Origin: Massilia putida | Lineage (GTDB): Bacteria > Pseudomonadota > Gammaproteobacteria > Burkholderiales > Burkholderiaceae_D | Direction: 5' to 3' | Assembly (NCBI RefSeq): GCF_001941825.1 | Contig: NZ_CP019038.1 | Span: 310,001-374,000, forward strand | DNA length: 64,000 nt | Notes under the pieces: model-generated | Database searches by the model: none | What the model was told of the DNA's origin: nothing | The model's input: only the letters and a program-made list of their open reading frames with translations | Position numbers and translations under genes: made by a program | In this document: one piece after another, positions 45,317 through 53,578 of the stretch | Layout: the number at the start of each line of letters is the position of its first letter | Position numbering within the stretch: position 1 is the stretch's first letter

Positions 45317-45729
45317 CTCGCCACCACGGAAAGGCCGTTTTCCAGCGCTGCCAGGATGGGACAATCCTCGGTCGCTGCTGCGCCTCCGGCGCAGCGCTCG
45401 ATCAGTTCATCCAGCGCTTTCGACATCGCCTGCAGCGCCTGCAGCTTGTGCGCGATGCGCAGCTTCTTTTCGATGGCGACGCTGCGCACGTCGGCGCAGC
45501 AGGCGCTGTCGGCCTGCTTGAGCGTCATTAACTCGTGAATCTCCGCCAGCGCGAAGCCGCAGTGCTGCGCGGTCTTGATGAAATGGATCCGGCGCAGGGC
45601 CTCGTCATCGTACAGGCGGTAGCCCGCTCCGGTTTTCGACGCCGGCATGACCAGCCGTTCTTTCTCGTAGTAGCGCAGCGTATCGGGAGTGACTCCCGAC
45701 AGCGCGGCCGCCTCACCTATCGTGTGCAT
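45313..45729 (-). CDS. MerR-family metal-responsive transcriptional regulator (ZntR/PbrR-like)
   Basis: 138 residues. The helix-turn-helix ([47 protein letters not shown]) spans residues 1-50. Cys77, Cys78, Cys113 and Cys123 occur at positions and spacing like ZntR/PbrR/CadR ligands for divalent metals (ZntR: 79, 114, 115, 124), which favours Zn, Cd or Pb over Cu. First gene of a coupled operon with thioredoxin, CcdA-like, small peptide and TauE. Its own promoter (45753-45784) has a 20-base spacer and dyad, so it probably autoregulates. Confidence 0.85.
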   Translation of the reverse strand: MHTIGEAAALSGVTPDTLRYYEKERLVMPASKTGAGYRLYDDEALRRIHFIKTAQHCGFALAEIHELMTLKQADSACCADVRSVAIEKKLRIAHKLQALQAMSKALDELIERCAGGAAATEDCPILAALENGLSVVAR

Positions 45730-45752
45730 GGTACTCCCCAGTCGATATCCGC

Positions 45753-45784
45753 AGAATAAACCCTGGAGCGAGCACCAAGGTCAA
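45753..45784 (-). promoter_or_regulatory. MerR-type promoter with 20-base spacer and dyad operator
   Basis: On the minus strand: -35 TTGACC (45779-45784), -10 TATTCT (45753-45758), spacer 20 bases. Between them ACCTTGGTG and CTCCAGGGT form an imperfect dyad over 45760-45781. The lengthened spacer with a central dyad is the hallmark of promoters that MerR-type activators untwist. It drives the merR-trx-ccdA-small peptide-tauE transcript. Confidence 0.8.
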
Positions 45785-45982
45785 TGGGGTAGGCAGAGAA
45801 GACGGAAAAAAATGCACGTTAAGCACTGGGTGAATGAAGAGGTTCCACATCATCACTGAGGGTGATGGGGCCTGGACATAATCGGTCTCATGGCTAATTT
45901 TAAGCGCGGTCTGTAATCTGTTTAGCGTACGATTTTTGCCGCGTTCTGTTGTTCTTATCGTAATTGCTCAAAAATCCGGTGC
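45785..45982. other. Intergenic stretch upstream of the merR promoter
   Basis: No gene recognised. It lies between the metal-responsive promoter and an integrase relic. Confidence 0.3.
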
Positions 45983-46291
45983 GTGCTACTGCACCCGGCC
46001 ACCGCCTGCGCGATCGCTGCCTACCTTGAAGTGGCTGGCCACGGCGACGACAAGCCCGGACTGAATCGTCCCGTGAGCAAAAATGCGCGTGGCGCCCGTG
46101 CGATCACGCTCGACGGCGTCTACAAAGTACTTCTCGAATATGCTGTCACGGTCGGGATCGACGTCGAGGGCTTCGGGCCGCACGCGCTGCGCGCCACTGT
46201 CGCCACCGATGCGCTCGAACACGACGCCGACATGTACGACCGGCTTCAGACGCGCGCCGAGGACAGCCGGACGTTCAAGGTGGTTTATTGA
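45983..46291 (+). pseudogene. Tyrosine recombinase C-terminal relic with internal deletion
   Basis: The frame reads the catalytic half of a XerD-like recombinase: LLHPATACAIAAYLEVAGHG, PGLNRPVSKNARGARAITLDGVYKVLLEYAV, GPHALRATVATDALEHDAD (Arg), then jumps to MYDRLQTRAEDS (Tyr) and TFKVVY. About 17 codons that normally read IAKVQEWLGHANI-ATTR, including the W/H residues, are missing, with no frameshift. The N-terminal half is also absent. Inactive relic of a different recombinase from the one at 15010. Confidence 0.8.
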
Positions 46292-46400
46292 AATTGAAGA
46301 GAGAAAACAGAAAAATCCAGATGCTAAGCTGACTGGCGAATTGCGTTTTCAAATCCTCGTCCAAGGGCGAGGGCGAGGTCCAGCGTGCGAAATGCGACTT

Positions 46401-47600
46401 TCACTCTGCGCTCTTCAAATAACGACTGCCACTGATGATCAAGACGGCGGCCAGCACACTGAACAAGGCGCCCGCATAGAACGTCGCCTCCGCACCAAAT
46501 TGTTCCCAAAGTAGTCCGGCGACGACACTCGCCACAAGCATGGCCATGCCACTTACCAAATTGGAAAAGCCAAACGCCGTGCCTTTTAGGTTGGCCGGCG
46601 CCGTGTGCGCCACCATCACGGCCAACAAGCCCTGAGTCATGCCCATGTGCAGCCCCCATAGGCTTACCCCGAGCAGGACCGCCGGCCATGCACTGCTTTG
46701 CGCCAGCATCACGTCCGCGCAGACGAGAAACCCCAGCCCGATGACGAGCAGGCGCATATGGCTCATCGCGTCCGCGAGCTTCCCGAAGGGATAGGCGGAC
46801 AACGTGTAGACCACGTTCATGGCCACCATCACGAGCGGCACTAGGGCCGGCTTCATGCCGCCCTGCATGGCGCGCAATACGAGAAAGGCTTCGCTGAACC
46901 ACGCCAGCGTGAACACGGCGCCGATGGCGACGACCCACCAGTAGGATGCGGAAAGCTGGCGCAAGCTCTCCCGGCGAATAGGATTGACGCCTTTCGGAGA
47001 CGACAAGTGTGCCGGCTCTTGTACCCCGAGCGCAAGCAGCAGAACGGCTAGTGTGCCAGGAACGAGGGCAATCCAGAAAATGCGCCGGTAGTCATTCGCC
47101 CACAAGAACATCAGTCCGACCGCGATCAAGGGGCCGGTGAATGCGCCGATCGTATCCAGCGACTGCCGCAAGCCAAACGCCGCGCCTCGATATTCTGCCG
47201 GAGCGATATCGGCAACCAGCGCGTCCCGTGGCGCGCCGCGTATGCCCTTGCCGATGCGGTCGGCAAAGCGCGCCGCCAGCACGACTTCCGCCGACGCCGC
47301 GATGGCGAAGAACGGCTTGCTTACCGCGCCCAGCGCATAGCCAGCCACGGCGAGCCATTTTCGGTTGCCCAGGTAGTCACTAAGACTGCCAGAGAAGACC
47401 TTGACGATCGGCGACGCCGCCTCGGCAATCCCTTCGATCAAGCCGACCGTCGCCACGCTCGCGCCCAAGCCGGAAACCAGGAACATCGGTAGGAGGCTGT
47501 GGACGATCTCGGAGGAGATATCCATCAGCATGCTCACGAAGCCCAGCACCCAAATCGCACGCGGGATCCGGCGCAGCGTAGAAAACCTCGCGTTGGTCAT
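46401..47600 (-). CDS. MFS transporter
   Basis: 399 residues, twelve membrane helices. RFADRIGKGIRGAPRDALVADIAPAEYRGAAFGLRQSLDTIGAFTGPL is a loop 2/3 type signature of drug or small-ion MFS exporters, and YPFGKLADAMSHMRLL matches the second MFS motif. Last gene of a leftward group that starts at the response regulator: DedA-PAP2, then this gene, with an ATGA overlap (47597-47600). Substrate unknown. Possibly part of a metal or envelope-stress regulon (inference). Confidence 0.85.
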   Translation of the reverse strand: MTNARFSTLRRIPRAIWVLGFVSMLMDISSEIVHSLLPMFLVSGLGASVATVGLIEGIAEAASPIVKVFSGSLSDYLGNRKWLAVAGYALGAVSKPFFAIAASAEVVLAARFADRIGKGIRGAPRDALVADIAPAEYRGAAFGLRQSLDTIGAFTGPLIAVGLMFLWANDYRRIFWIALVPGTLAVLLLALGVQEPAHLSSPKGVNPIRRESLRQLSASYWWVVAIGAVFTLAWFSEAFLVLRAMQGGMKPALVPLVMVAMNVVYTLSAYPFGKLADAMSHMRLLVIGLGFLVCADVMLAQSSAWPAVLLGVSLWGLHMGMTQGLLAVMVAHTAPANLKGTAFGFSNLVSGMAMLVASVVAGLLWEQFGAEATFYAGALFSVLAAVLIISGSRYLKSAE

Positions 47601-49000
47601 CTCTTTATCTCCTTATATTCTAGATGAGCGTGCCTGCGCGCGGCACGGTGCCCCCGATAGGTATGCAAGCCTGTCATGCAGAACGCCAGCCAGGTGACGC
47701 CCTCGGCCATGCCACCCAATACGTCGCTCAGGTAATGGACCCCCAGGGCCATCCGGCTGAACGCCACGGTCAGGACGATCGTCAGCGCGACAAGCAAGGC
47801 CGCGATGCGCCACGACCATGAGCTGATCTTGCCGACGACGATGCAGACCAGGACGCCGAAAAACAAGGTTGCCCCCGCAGCGTGCCCACTCGGGAAGCCA
47901 TAGGTTGCCAGCGACAGCAGCGGATGCTCGAAGCTCGGACGCGCCCTGTGGAAAGCCAGCTGTATCAGGGTGTTGATGAGCATGCCGCTCGGAACAGTCA
48001 GCAGGAGCGCCGCGAGCCAGTGCCATTCGCGCCTGACCATCAGGTAGAGCGCCGTCATCAGGACATAAGCAGTAATCGCGAGCGGCCCGGTTGCCGTACC
48101 GATGCCGATCATGACATTTGCCATGCCTGGCGTGACCTGGGCGTGCAGCCAATGCGCAACCAGCACGTCGACTTTGGTGAGCGGGTCGTTGGTCGCGACG
48201 TCTTCTGCGATACCGCCGAACAGCCAGCCGGCAGCCAGCAGGAAAGCCGCACCAATGCTCAAGCTCAGGCCGAGATAGCTGTTGGGCGACAGCCTGGCTT
48301 GCAGGAAGGCGATTTGCGGCGCGAACTTCCCGCGAATCTTCGTGAACAGGGGACTGCCCAGAATGCGATGCCAACCTCGCTGGAGGTGCTGCTGATGCCC
48401 GCTGACGATCCGGTGCAACCACACCAACACGATGCAAAACACGATGAACCCGCCAAGGACCAGACTGGCCGCTCCCACCCACCGTGCGGCATGCTGCCAA
48501 CTGGCGCCGAGAAAATAGCCGAGCAGGACCAGGACCGACGACCAGATACCCGCGCCCAGTACATTAAAGGGGAAAAAGACGCGGTAGCGCATTCGGGTCG
48601 ATCCTGCCAGGAAGGGCACGATGGCCCGGGCGAAGCCAATGAATCGGCCAAGGAAAACAGATTTGCCACCGTGCCTTTGAAAGAAGGCGTCGGCCTTGTC
48701 AACACGCTCCTCCGTCAATCCCACATGGCGACCGTAGCGGATCAGGGTGGCGCGGTCGAGGCGCCGCCCGAGCTCATAGCCCAAGCTGTCGCCGGCAAAG
48801 GCGCCGAGCGTGATCGTCCAGATCGACACGTCGAGATCGAGCGTTCCTTGCGCGGCCAGGAAGCCGGTCACTAGTACCAGGCTTTCCCCCGGAATGAACA
48901 ATCCCAGGAACGCCGCCGATTCGAGAGCCGCCGCCAGGAAGATGACCAGGTAGCCCCAGTGCCCCATTCGATTGATGACGCTGATCAGGTACTCGAGCAT
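47597..49000 (-). CDS. DedA/SNARE-associated and PAP2 phosphatase fusion membrane protein
   Basis: 467 residues. Residues about 15-175 are a DedA domain (LVIFLAAALESAAFLGLFIPGESLVLVTGFLAAQGTLDL, FLGRFIGFARAIVPFLAGSTRMRYRVFFPFNVLGAGIWS). Residues about 290-460 are a PAP2 lipid-phosphatase: FHRARPSF, GFPSGHAAGATLFFG and SRMALGVHYLSDVLGG supply the C1-C3 motifs, but in C1 the usual Lys is Gln, which may lower activity. The fusion is a known architecture for undecaprenyl-phosphate or lipid recycling. Its start is 1 base from the histidine kinase stop. Confidence 0.85.
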   Translation of the reverse strand: MLEYLISVINRMGHWGYLVIFLAAALESAAFLGLFIPGESLVLVTGFLAAQGTLDLDVSIWTITLGAFAGDSLGYELGRRLDRATLIRYGRHVGLTEERVDKADAFFQRHGGKSVFLGRFIGFARAIVPFLAGSTRMRYRVFFPFNVLGAGIWSSVLVLLGYFLGASWQHAARWVGAASLVLGGFIVFCIVLVWLHRIVSGHQQHLQRGWHRILGSPLFTKIRGKFAPQIAFLQARLSPNSYLGLSLSIGAAFLLAAGWLFGGIAEDVATNDPLTKVDVLVAHWLHAQVTPGMANVMIGIGTATGPLAITAYVLMTALYLMVRREWHWLAALLLTVPSGMLINTLIQLAFHRARPSFEHPLLSLATYGFPSGHAAGATLFFGVLVCIVVGKISSWSWRIAALLVALTIVLTVAFSRMALGVHYLSDVLGGMAEGVTWLAFCMTGLHTYRGHRAARRHAHLEYKEIKR

Positions 49001-49001
49001 G

Positions 49002-50360
49002 TCAGCAGTCCGCCGATGGTTGGCGATAGATGAACGCCAGTCCGCTGGCGGCGTCGGACCGGATGTTGCGCAGGGTGACCGTCCCGCCGAGGCGCGCCGC
49101 CGCCGCGCGGACAATGGCCAAACCCAGGCCGCTGCCGGGCTGGCCGGATCCAGGAATCCTGAAGAATGGATCGAACACACGCGATAACTGCTCCGGTGGG
49201 ATGCCCGGCCCCGTGTCGTCGACTTGGAACACGGCGTCATCGCCGTCTGGGTAGAGGCGCACATCGACCTTGCCGCCGGACGGCGTGTACAAGACTGCGT
49301 TTTCGATCGCGTTTCTCGCCAGTGCTCGGAAATCGTACTCGCTGCCCAGCAAGGTCAGTTCGTCACCAACGACGAGACCGAGGTCGACGCCTTTCGCATC
49401 GGCGACAGGAAAGACTTCGGCGATCGCCTCAACGACAACGGGGCGTCCGTCGAATCGCACAGGTGCATGCACAGAAGGAGCTTGCATGCCGGCGAGCGAG
49501 AGCAACTGTTCGACGACCATCCGCATGCGTTCCAGTCCTGCACCAATCGGAGAGAGGGTCGCCTGCAGGGCGGGAGAAGCTTCAGGGCCGCCCAAGGCAT
49601 TTTCCAAGTGCAGTGTCATGGCCGTGACTGGCGAGCGCAATTCGTGCGCGGCTGAGGCGACAAATTGCCGGTGCTTCGACACCGCGCCGTCGACGCGTTC
49701 CAGCAGGCGGTTCGTCGCGGCGACGAAGGGAATGATTTCAGCCGGCACCGCCGTCATTTCCAGCGGCTCGAAATCGCCATTGCCCTTCTGGTCCACCTGG
49801 TGGGCGACCTCGCCGACCTTCTCCAGCAGCACCCGGACCAGGATCGCGGTCAGCAGCACGAGTATCGGAATCACGATGAGAAAAGGCACGAGGGTTCGCA
49901 AGGCACTGTCGCGCGCGATCTCGTCGCGCGCAGACGTACGCTGCGCCACCGCGAGGCCATGTTCACTGTCGATCGTCCTGGCGTACAAGCGCCAGGATTC
50001 CCCTCGCGACTGCACTGTGTGCAAGCCATCGGTCAGGCTGGCCGGCAGGGTCAGCACCAGGTCGGGCGTCCTGACCAGCGTCCCGCCCTTGAACGTGCGG
50101 ATGACCCAGATCCGCATTTCCAGCTCATCGTTGGCCGAAGGCTGTGCCTCGGACGAAACGACGGTTCTGTTCTTCAGTTGGACGAGCTGGGCGATCTCCC
50201 GCAATTCGTCATCTTGTAAATCCTTGGCCTCGTCGAAAGCAAATTGGAACGACACGAAAGCGCCTATGATTCCGACCACGAGGATGGCGCTGCAGATGGA
50301 CGCGGACAGCATCCAGCGCAGGGAGCGAGAGCGCGTCACGGTTCTTTTGGAATCATCCAT
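49002..50360 (-). CDS. Sensor histidine kinase of a QseC-like two-component system
   Basis: 452 residues from the ATG at 50360 (an in-frame start 15 bases upstream lies in the response regulator tail). It has a short N-terminal segment, a membrane helix (RSLRWMLSASICSAILVVGIIGAFVSFQF), a periplasmic sensing domain of about 120 residues, a second membrane helix (LVPFLIVIPILVLLTAILVRVLL), HAMP, the H-box SAAHELRSPVTAMTLHLENA, N-box LARNAIENAVLY, and G-boxes DTGPGIP and GSGLGLAIV. It pairs with the response regulator just upstream (overlap). Signal unknown; the linked RND operon suggests a metal or envelope stress. Confidence 0.9.
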   Translation of the reverse strand: MDDSKRTVTRSRSLRWMLSASICSAILVVGIIGAFVSFQFAFDEAKDLQDDELREIAQLVQLKNRTVVSSEAQPSANDELEMRIWVIRTFKGGTLVRTPDLVLTLPASLTDGLHTVQSRGESWRLYARTIDSEHGLAVAQRTSARDEIARDSALRTLVPFLIVIPILVLLTAILVRVLLEKVGEVAHQVDQKGNGDFEPLEMTAVPAEIIPFVAATNRLLERVDGAVSKHRQFVASAAHELRSPVTAMTLHLENALGGPEASPALQATLSPIGAGLERMRMVVEQLLSLAGMQAPSVHAPVRFDGRPVVVEAIAEVFPVADAKGVDLGLVVGDELTLLGSEYDFRALARNAIENAVLYTPSGGKVDVRLYPDGDDAVFQVDDTGPGIPPEQLSRVFDPFFRIPGSGQPGSGLGLAIVRAAAARLGGTVTLRNIRSDAASGLAFIYRQPSADC

Positions 50361-50361
50361 C

Positions 50362-50997
50362 CTACCCCCTGACATTCTTGATGACGCTGCTGTCGAGTTT
50401 TCGGCGCAGGTTATGGATCAGGAATTCGATCGCATTGCTCTCGACTTCCTCGTTCCAGCCGTAGATCCGCTGTTCCAGCTCACCACGCGACAGAATCATG
50501 CCGGGCCGTCGCAGAAACTCGTGCAGGACGGCGAATTCGCGCGGTGACAGCTGGCGCGCTTCGCCGCCGTAGGTCACCTCGTAGCGGGACGGGTCCAACG
50601 TCAGGCGCCCGTTGCGCAATACCGTCTGGACGTCGGATCCCAGCCGGCGCACCTGCGCGCGCACGCGGGCGAGCAGTTCGCCCACATGGAAGGGTTTTAC
50701 CAGATAGTCGTCGGCACCTGCATCAAGGCCGTCGATACGTTCCTCGACAGCGGCGCGGGCCGTCATCACCAGGACCGGCACCGCATTGCGGCTGGCTCGC
50801 AAGCCTCGCAATACGTCGAGTCCATCCCTACCGGGCAGGGTCAGGTCTAGCAGGATCAGCGCGTACTTCTCCACCGTAGCCGCCGTCAGTGCGGCATTGC
50901 CTTCCTGGACCCAGTCGACTGTATAGCCGGCATTGCACAGCGCCTTCTCGACGGCGCTACCGATGGACAGGTCATCTTCGACCAACAACACCCGCAT
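50362..50997 (-). CDS. Response regulator, OmpR/QseB family, C-terminus truncated
   Basis: 211 residues. The receiver has Asp51 (ALILLDLTLPGRDGLD) and Lys in VKPFHVGEL. The OmpR winged helix-turn-helix ends ...SNAIEFLIHNLRRKLDSSVIKNVRG. Here a TAG stops the frame at 50362-50364 within a run of five G (50365-50369 on this strand). A sixth G would continue VGWMIPKEP and then TGA, which is the usual tail of this family. So a one-base deletion (or base-call error) removed the terminal beta-strand residues. The protein may still fold, but the truncation is unusual. Confidence 0.88.
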   Translation of the reverse strand: MRVLLVEDDLSIGSAVEKALCNAGYTVDWVQEGNAALTAATVEKYALILLDLTLPGRDGLDVLRGLRASRNAVPVLVMTARAAVEERIDGLDAGADDYLVKPFHVGELLARVRAQVRRLGSDVQTVLRNGRLTLDPSRYEVTYGGEARQLSPREFAVLHEFLRRPGMILSRGELEQRIYGWNEEVESNAIEFLIHNLRRKLDSSVIKNVRG

Positions 50998-51039
50998 ATC
51001 GCTCCTTCTTGAATTTTGTCGGCCGAGATTGTCATTGCA

Positions 51040-51079
51040 GACTTAGTAAATACTTAGCGTGCTAAGGGTTTGCTAAGTC
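51040..51079. promoter_or_regulatory. Symmetric direct-repeat operator between divergent promoters
   Basis: The 40 bases contain CTTAG twice, 11 bases apart, then CTAAG twice, also 11 bases apart, so the whole forms a large palindrome (GACTTAG...CTAAGTC at the ends). Direct 11-base-spaced half-sites are typical of OmpR-family response regulators. It lies between the response regulator gene (50997) and the RND operon, so it probably binds that regulator and controls both. Confidence 0.7.
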
Positions 51080-51120
51080 TGGGACGTTATTTTCTCGGCA
51101 TCTCACGATTTCGATGCTCC

Positions 51121-52527
51121 ATGCCAGAGACACCGCCATCTTCCCCCTGCCCGCGCAGCGTCATGCTGCCGCTCGTCCTATGCATGTTGCTTTCCGGATG
51201 CGCGGTCCAACGCTTCGTCGCAATGCCGTTGGACGCGGGGACGAGCGCTAAGGCACTGGCAAATCGCTCTCTGGACGCAGAAGACCTGCGGCAGTATATC
51301 CAGGCCGGGCATCAGGGCAGCCTGCCACTCGAATGGCCGCCGCGCCAGTGGACACTGGACCTGTTGACGCAGGTAGCCTTTCACTTCAATCCCGACCTGG
51401 AGGCGGCACGGGCTAAACTGGCCGCAGCGGAAGCGGCAGTGACCACGGCCAGACAGGTCCCCAATCCAACCTTGCAGGTGCCTCTGCAATATGCGCTGAA
51501 CCCCAAGGATGGCGAATCGTCATGGACGTTGGGCCTGGCGTTGGATGTGCCGATCGAAACCCACGGCAAACGAGGGTTTCGTGAGGCCGTTGCGTCCCAT
51601 CAAGCCACTGCCGCGCGCTTGCAGCTGGCAAGCACGGGATGGGATGTGCGCAGCCGCTTGCGGCAGCAGCTTCTGGTGTTGTGGGCGAGTACAGAGAAAG
51701 CGCGGCTGCTCCAACAGCAGGTCGAGCTAGACCAGTCGCTGGTTGCCCTGCTCCAGCGGCGGCTGCGCGAAGGATATATCTCGGCCCGTGAAGTGAACCA
51801 GCAGCAGCTCGCGCTGATCCAGTCGAACACCGACCTGCTGAACGCCCGCAAGGAAGCTCGCGGCGCACGCATCGAAGTGGCGGGCCTGCTCGGACTGAAC
51901 TCGCATGCCCTGGATGGAATCGAGCTGGACCTGGACGAGTTCGTGCAGCCGGATCCTCCGCTTCCGGCTGCCGAACTAAAGACCCTGGCCTTGCAAAACC
52001 GTGCGGATGTGAGGGCGGCGCTGGAAGGCTACGAGGCGAGCCAGTCGGCCCTGCAGCTCGAAGTCGCCAAACAATACCCGGACATCCACCTCGGCCCTGG
52101 CTACACTTTCGACCAGGGAGTCAGGAAGCCCGGATTCGATTTTACCGGCCTTGAACTTCCGCTGTTCAACCGGAACGAAGGACCGATCGCGGAAGCCAGT
52201 GCACGACGGCAGGAAGCAGCGGCCGGCGTCCGGCAGGCGCAAACCAAGGCGTGGACCGAGCTGGATGGCGCTATGACGGCCTACCGCATCGCACGCGACG
52301 CCCTGCGCGAGGCCGACCAGCAATTCCTCGTCCAGCAGGACCAACTGGCAGGTACAAGACGCGCTTTCAAGTTGGGTGAGGACGATCGCGTATCGCTGGA
52401 AGCGAACCGAAAGACGGAACTCTCTGCCCGCCTTGCCTTGTTCGACGCATCCCTCCAGGTACAACAGGCGCTGGGGCGAATCGAAGATGCAATCCAACGT
52501 CCTCTGGCATCCGAATCGAAGAAATGA
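51121..52527 (+). CDS. Outer-membrane lipoprotein of the TolC/CusC family
   Basis: 468 residues from the ATG at 51121 (an earlier in-frame start lies inside the operator). The lipobox LLSGC at about residue 27 marks lipidation. Two TolC-like helical repeats: LLTQVAFHFNPDLEAARAKLAAAEAAVTTARQVPNPTLQV, RLREGYISAREVNQQQLALIQSNTDLLNARKEARGARIEVAGLLGL, and AKQYPDIHLGPGYTFDQGVRKP. First gene of an RND efflux operon with its own divergent operator. Substrate unknown, possibly metal or antibiotic. Confidence 0.87.
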   Translation: MPETPPSSPCPRSVMLPLVLCMLLSGCAVQRFVAMPLDAGTSAKALANRSLDAEDLRQYIQAGHQGSLPLEWPPRQWTLDLLTQVAFHFNPDLEAARAKLAAAEAAVTTARQVPNPTLQVPLQYALNPKDGESSWTLGLALDVPIETHGKRGFREAVASHQATAARLQLASTGWDVRSRLRQQLLVLWASTEKARLLQQQVELDQSLVALLQRRLREGYISAREVNQQQLALIQSNTDLLNARKEARGARIEVAGLLGLNSHALDGIELDLDEFVQPDPPLPAAELKTLALQNRADVRAALEGYEASQSALQLEVAKQYPDIHLGPGYTFDQGVRKPGFDFTGLELPLFNRNEGPIAEASARRQEAAAGVRQAQTKAWTELDGAMTAYRIARDALREADQQFLVQQDQLAGTRRAFKLGEDDRVSLEANRKTELSARLALFDASLQVQQALGRIEDAIQRPLASESKK

Positions 52528-52530
52528 CAT

Positions 52531-53565
52531 ATGCCCAAGATTAAACTCGCCAAGGTTTTGTTTTTGATATCGCCAACGATTCTGGCGCTCGCGCTAGTGT
52601 CAGCCCATTGGATCAGCAAGAAGGAGCGATCAAGCGAGGCCGAGCGCGAAGCACCGATCCACAAGACGTTCGCGATCGAGGTCGACGATGGATTGACGAC
52701 GCTGACCGTGGACGAAGCTGCCCAGGCGCATAGCGGCATTCAGACGGCCGCGCTGGCGGCCGCGCAGGCGACGGACGGCCCCGTCCTCTACGGCACCGTG
52801 ATCGACTTGCAGCCCCTGTTCGACCTCGCCACCCGCTATGCGGCCGGCGCGGCAGACTTGCGCGCGGCGCAGGCGGAACTCGCGCAACGCGAAGCGGAAC
52901 TGAAACGCGTACAGGCCCTGTATGACGACAAGCAGAACGTCTCGCGCAAAGCCCTGGATGCGGCGCACGCCGATGCCGAGGCGTCGAAAGCTAAGGCCAG
53001 CGCTGCGCAGATCGCCGTCACTGCCGTAGGAACGGCCCTACGGCAGCAATTCGGGCCGCGCGTCGCCGCCTGGGCTATGGCGCCGGCATCGCTCGAGCTA
53101 ACCACCTTAACGAACAGGACGGCGGTCCTGGTGCGTGTCGTGCTCTCGTCCCCAAAGGACGTAGCGCCACAGCGCTTGACGCTGTCGGTCGATATGAGCG
53201 CCCCAGTGGAAGCCCGCTTGATCTCCACATCGCCGCAGACGGATCCGGCCATGCAGGGCCAAGCCTGGCTGTATCGGGCGGATGCGCCATTGGCGGTCGG
53301 CGCCCGCCTGGCTGGCCGTAGCGGCGCGCAACAGCGGTCGGGCGTGCGAATTCCTAGTGAAGCGGTCGTGTGGTACGGCGGCCAGCCTTGGGCCTACGTG
53401 CGCAAGAGCGCGAAGGAGTTCGAGCGGCGTCCGATTGTCCAGGCGACGCCCTCGAGTGGCTCGCTCGTGGCTCTCAAGGGCTTCGATGCCGGCGAAGCAG
53501 TCGTGGTGCAGGGGGCGCAACTGTTGCTATCGGAAGAGAGCCGCGCCTTGCTCAGCAGCGACTGA
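52531..53565 (+). CDS. RND efflux periplasmic adaptor (membrane fusion protein)
   Basis: 344 residues. An N-terminal membrane anchor (VLFLISPTILALALVSAHWIS) is followed by the barrel-sandwich part around TAALAAAQATDGPVLYGTVIDLQPLFDLATRYA, a coiled-coil hairpin with AQREAELKRVQALYDDKQNVSRKALDAAHADAEASKAKA, and beta-barrel elements with IPSEAVVWYGGQPWAYVRKSAKEFERRPI. Shorter than CusB and without the metal-binding N-terminal domain. 3 bases after the outer-membrane gene stop; 13 bases before the pump. It should bridge pump and outer-membrane channel. Confidence 0.85.
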   Translation: MPKIKLAKVLFLISPTILALALVSAHWISKKERSSEAEREAPIHKTFAIEVDDGLTTLTVDEAAQAHSGIQTAALAAAQATDGPVLYGTVIDLQPLFDLATRYAAGAADLRAAQAELAQREAELKRVQALYDDKQNVSRKALDAAHADAEASKAKASAAQIAVTAVGTALRQQFGPRVAAWAMAPASLELTTLTNRTAVLVRVVLSSPKDVAPQRLTLSVDMSAPVEARLISTSPQTDPAMQGQAWLYRADAPLAVGARLAGRSGAQQRSGVRIPSEAVVWYGGQPWAYVRKSAKEFERRPIVQATPSSGSLVALKGFDAGEAVVVQGAQLLLSEESRALLSSD

Positions 53566-53578
53566 CAGGCGTCCCACT

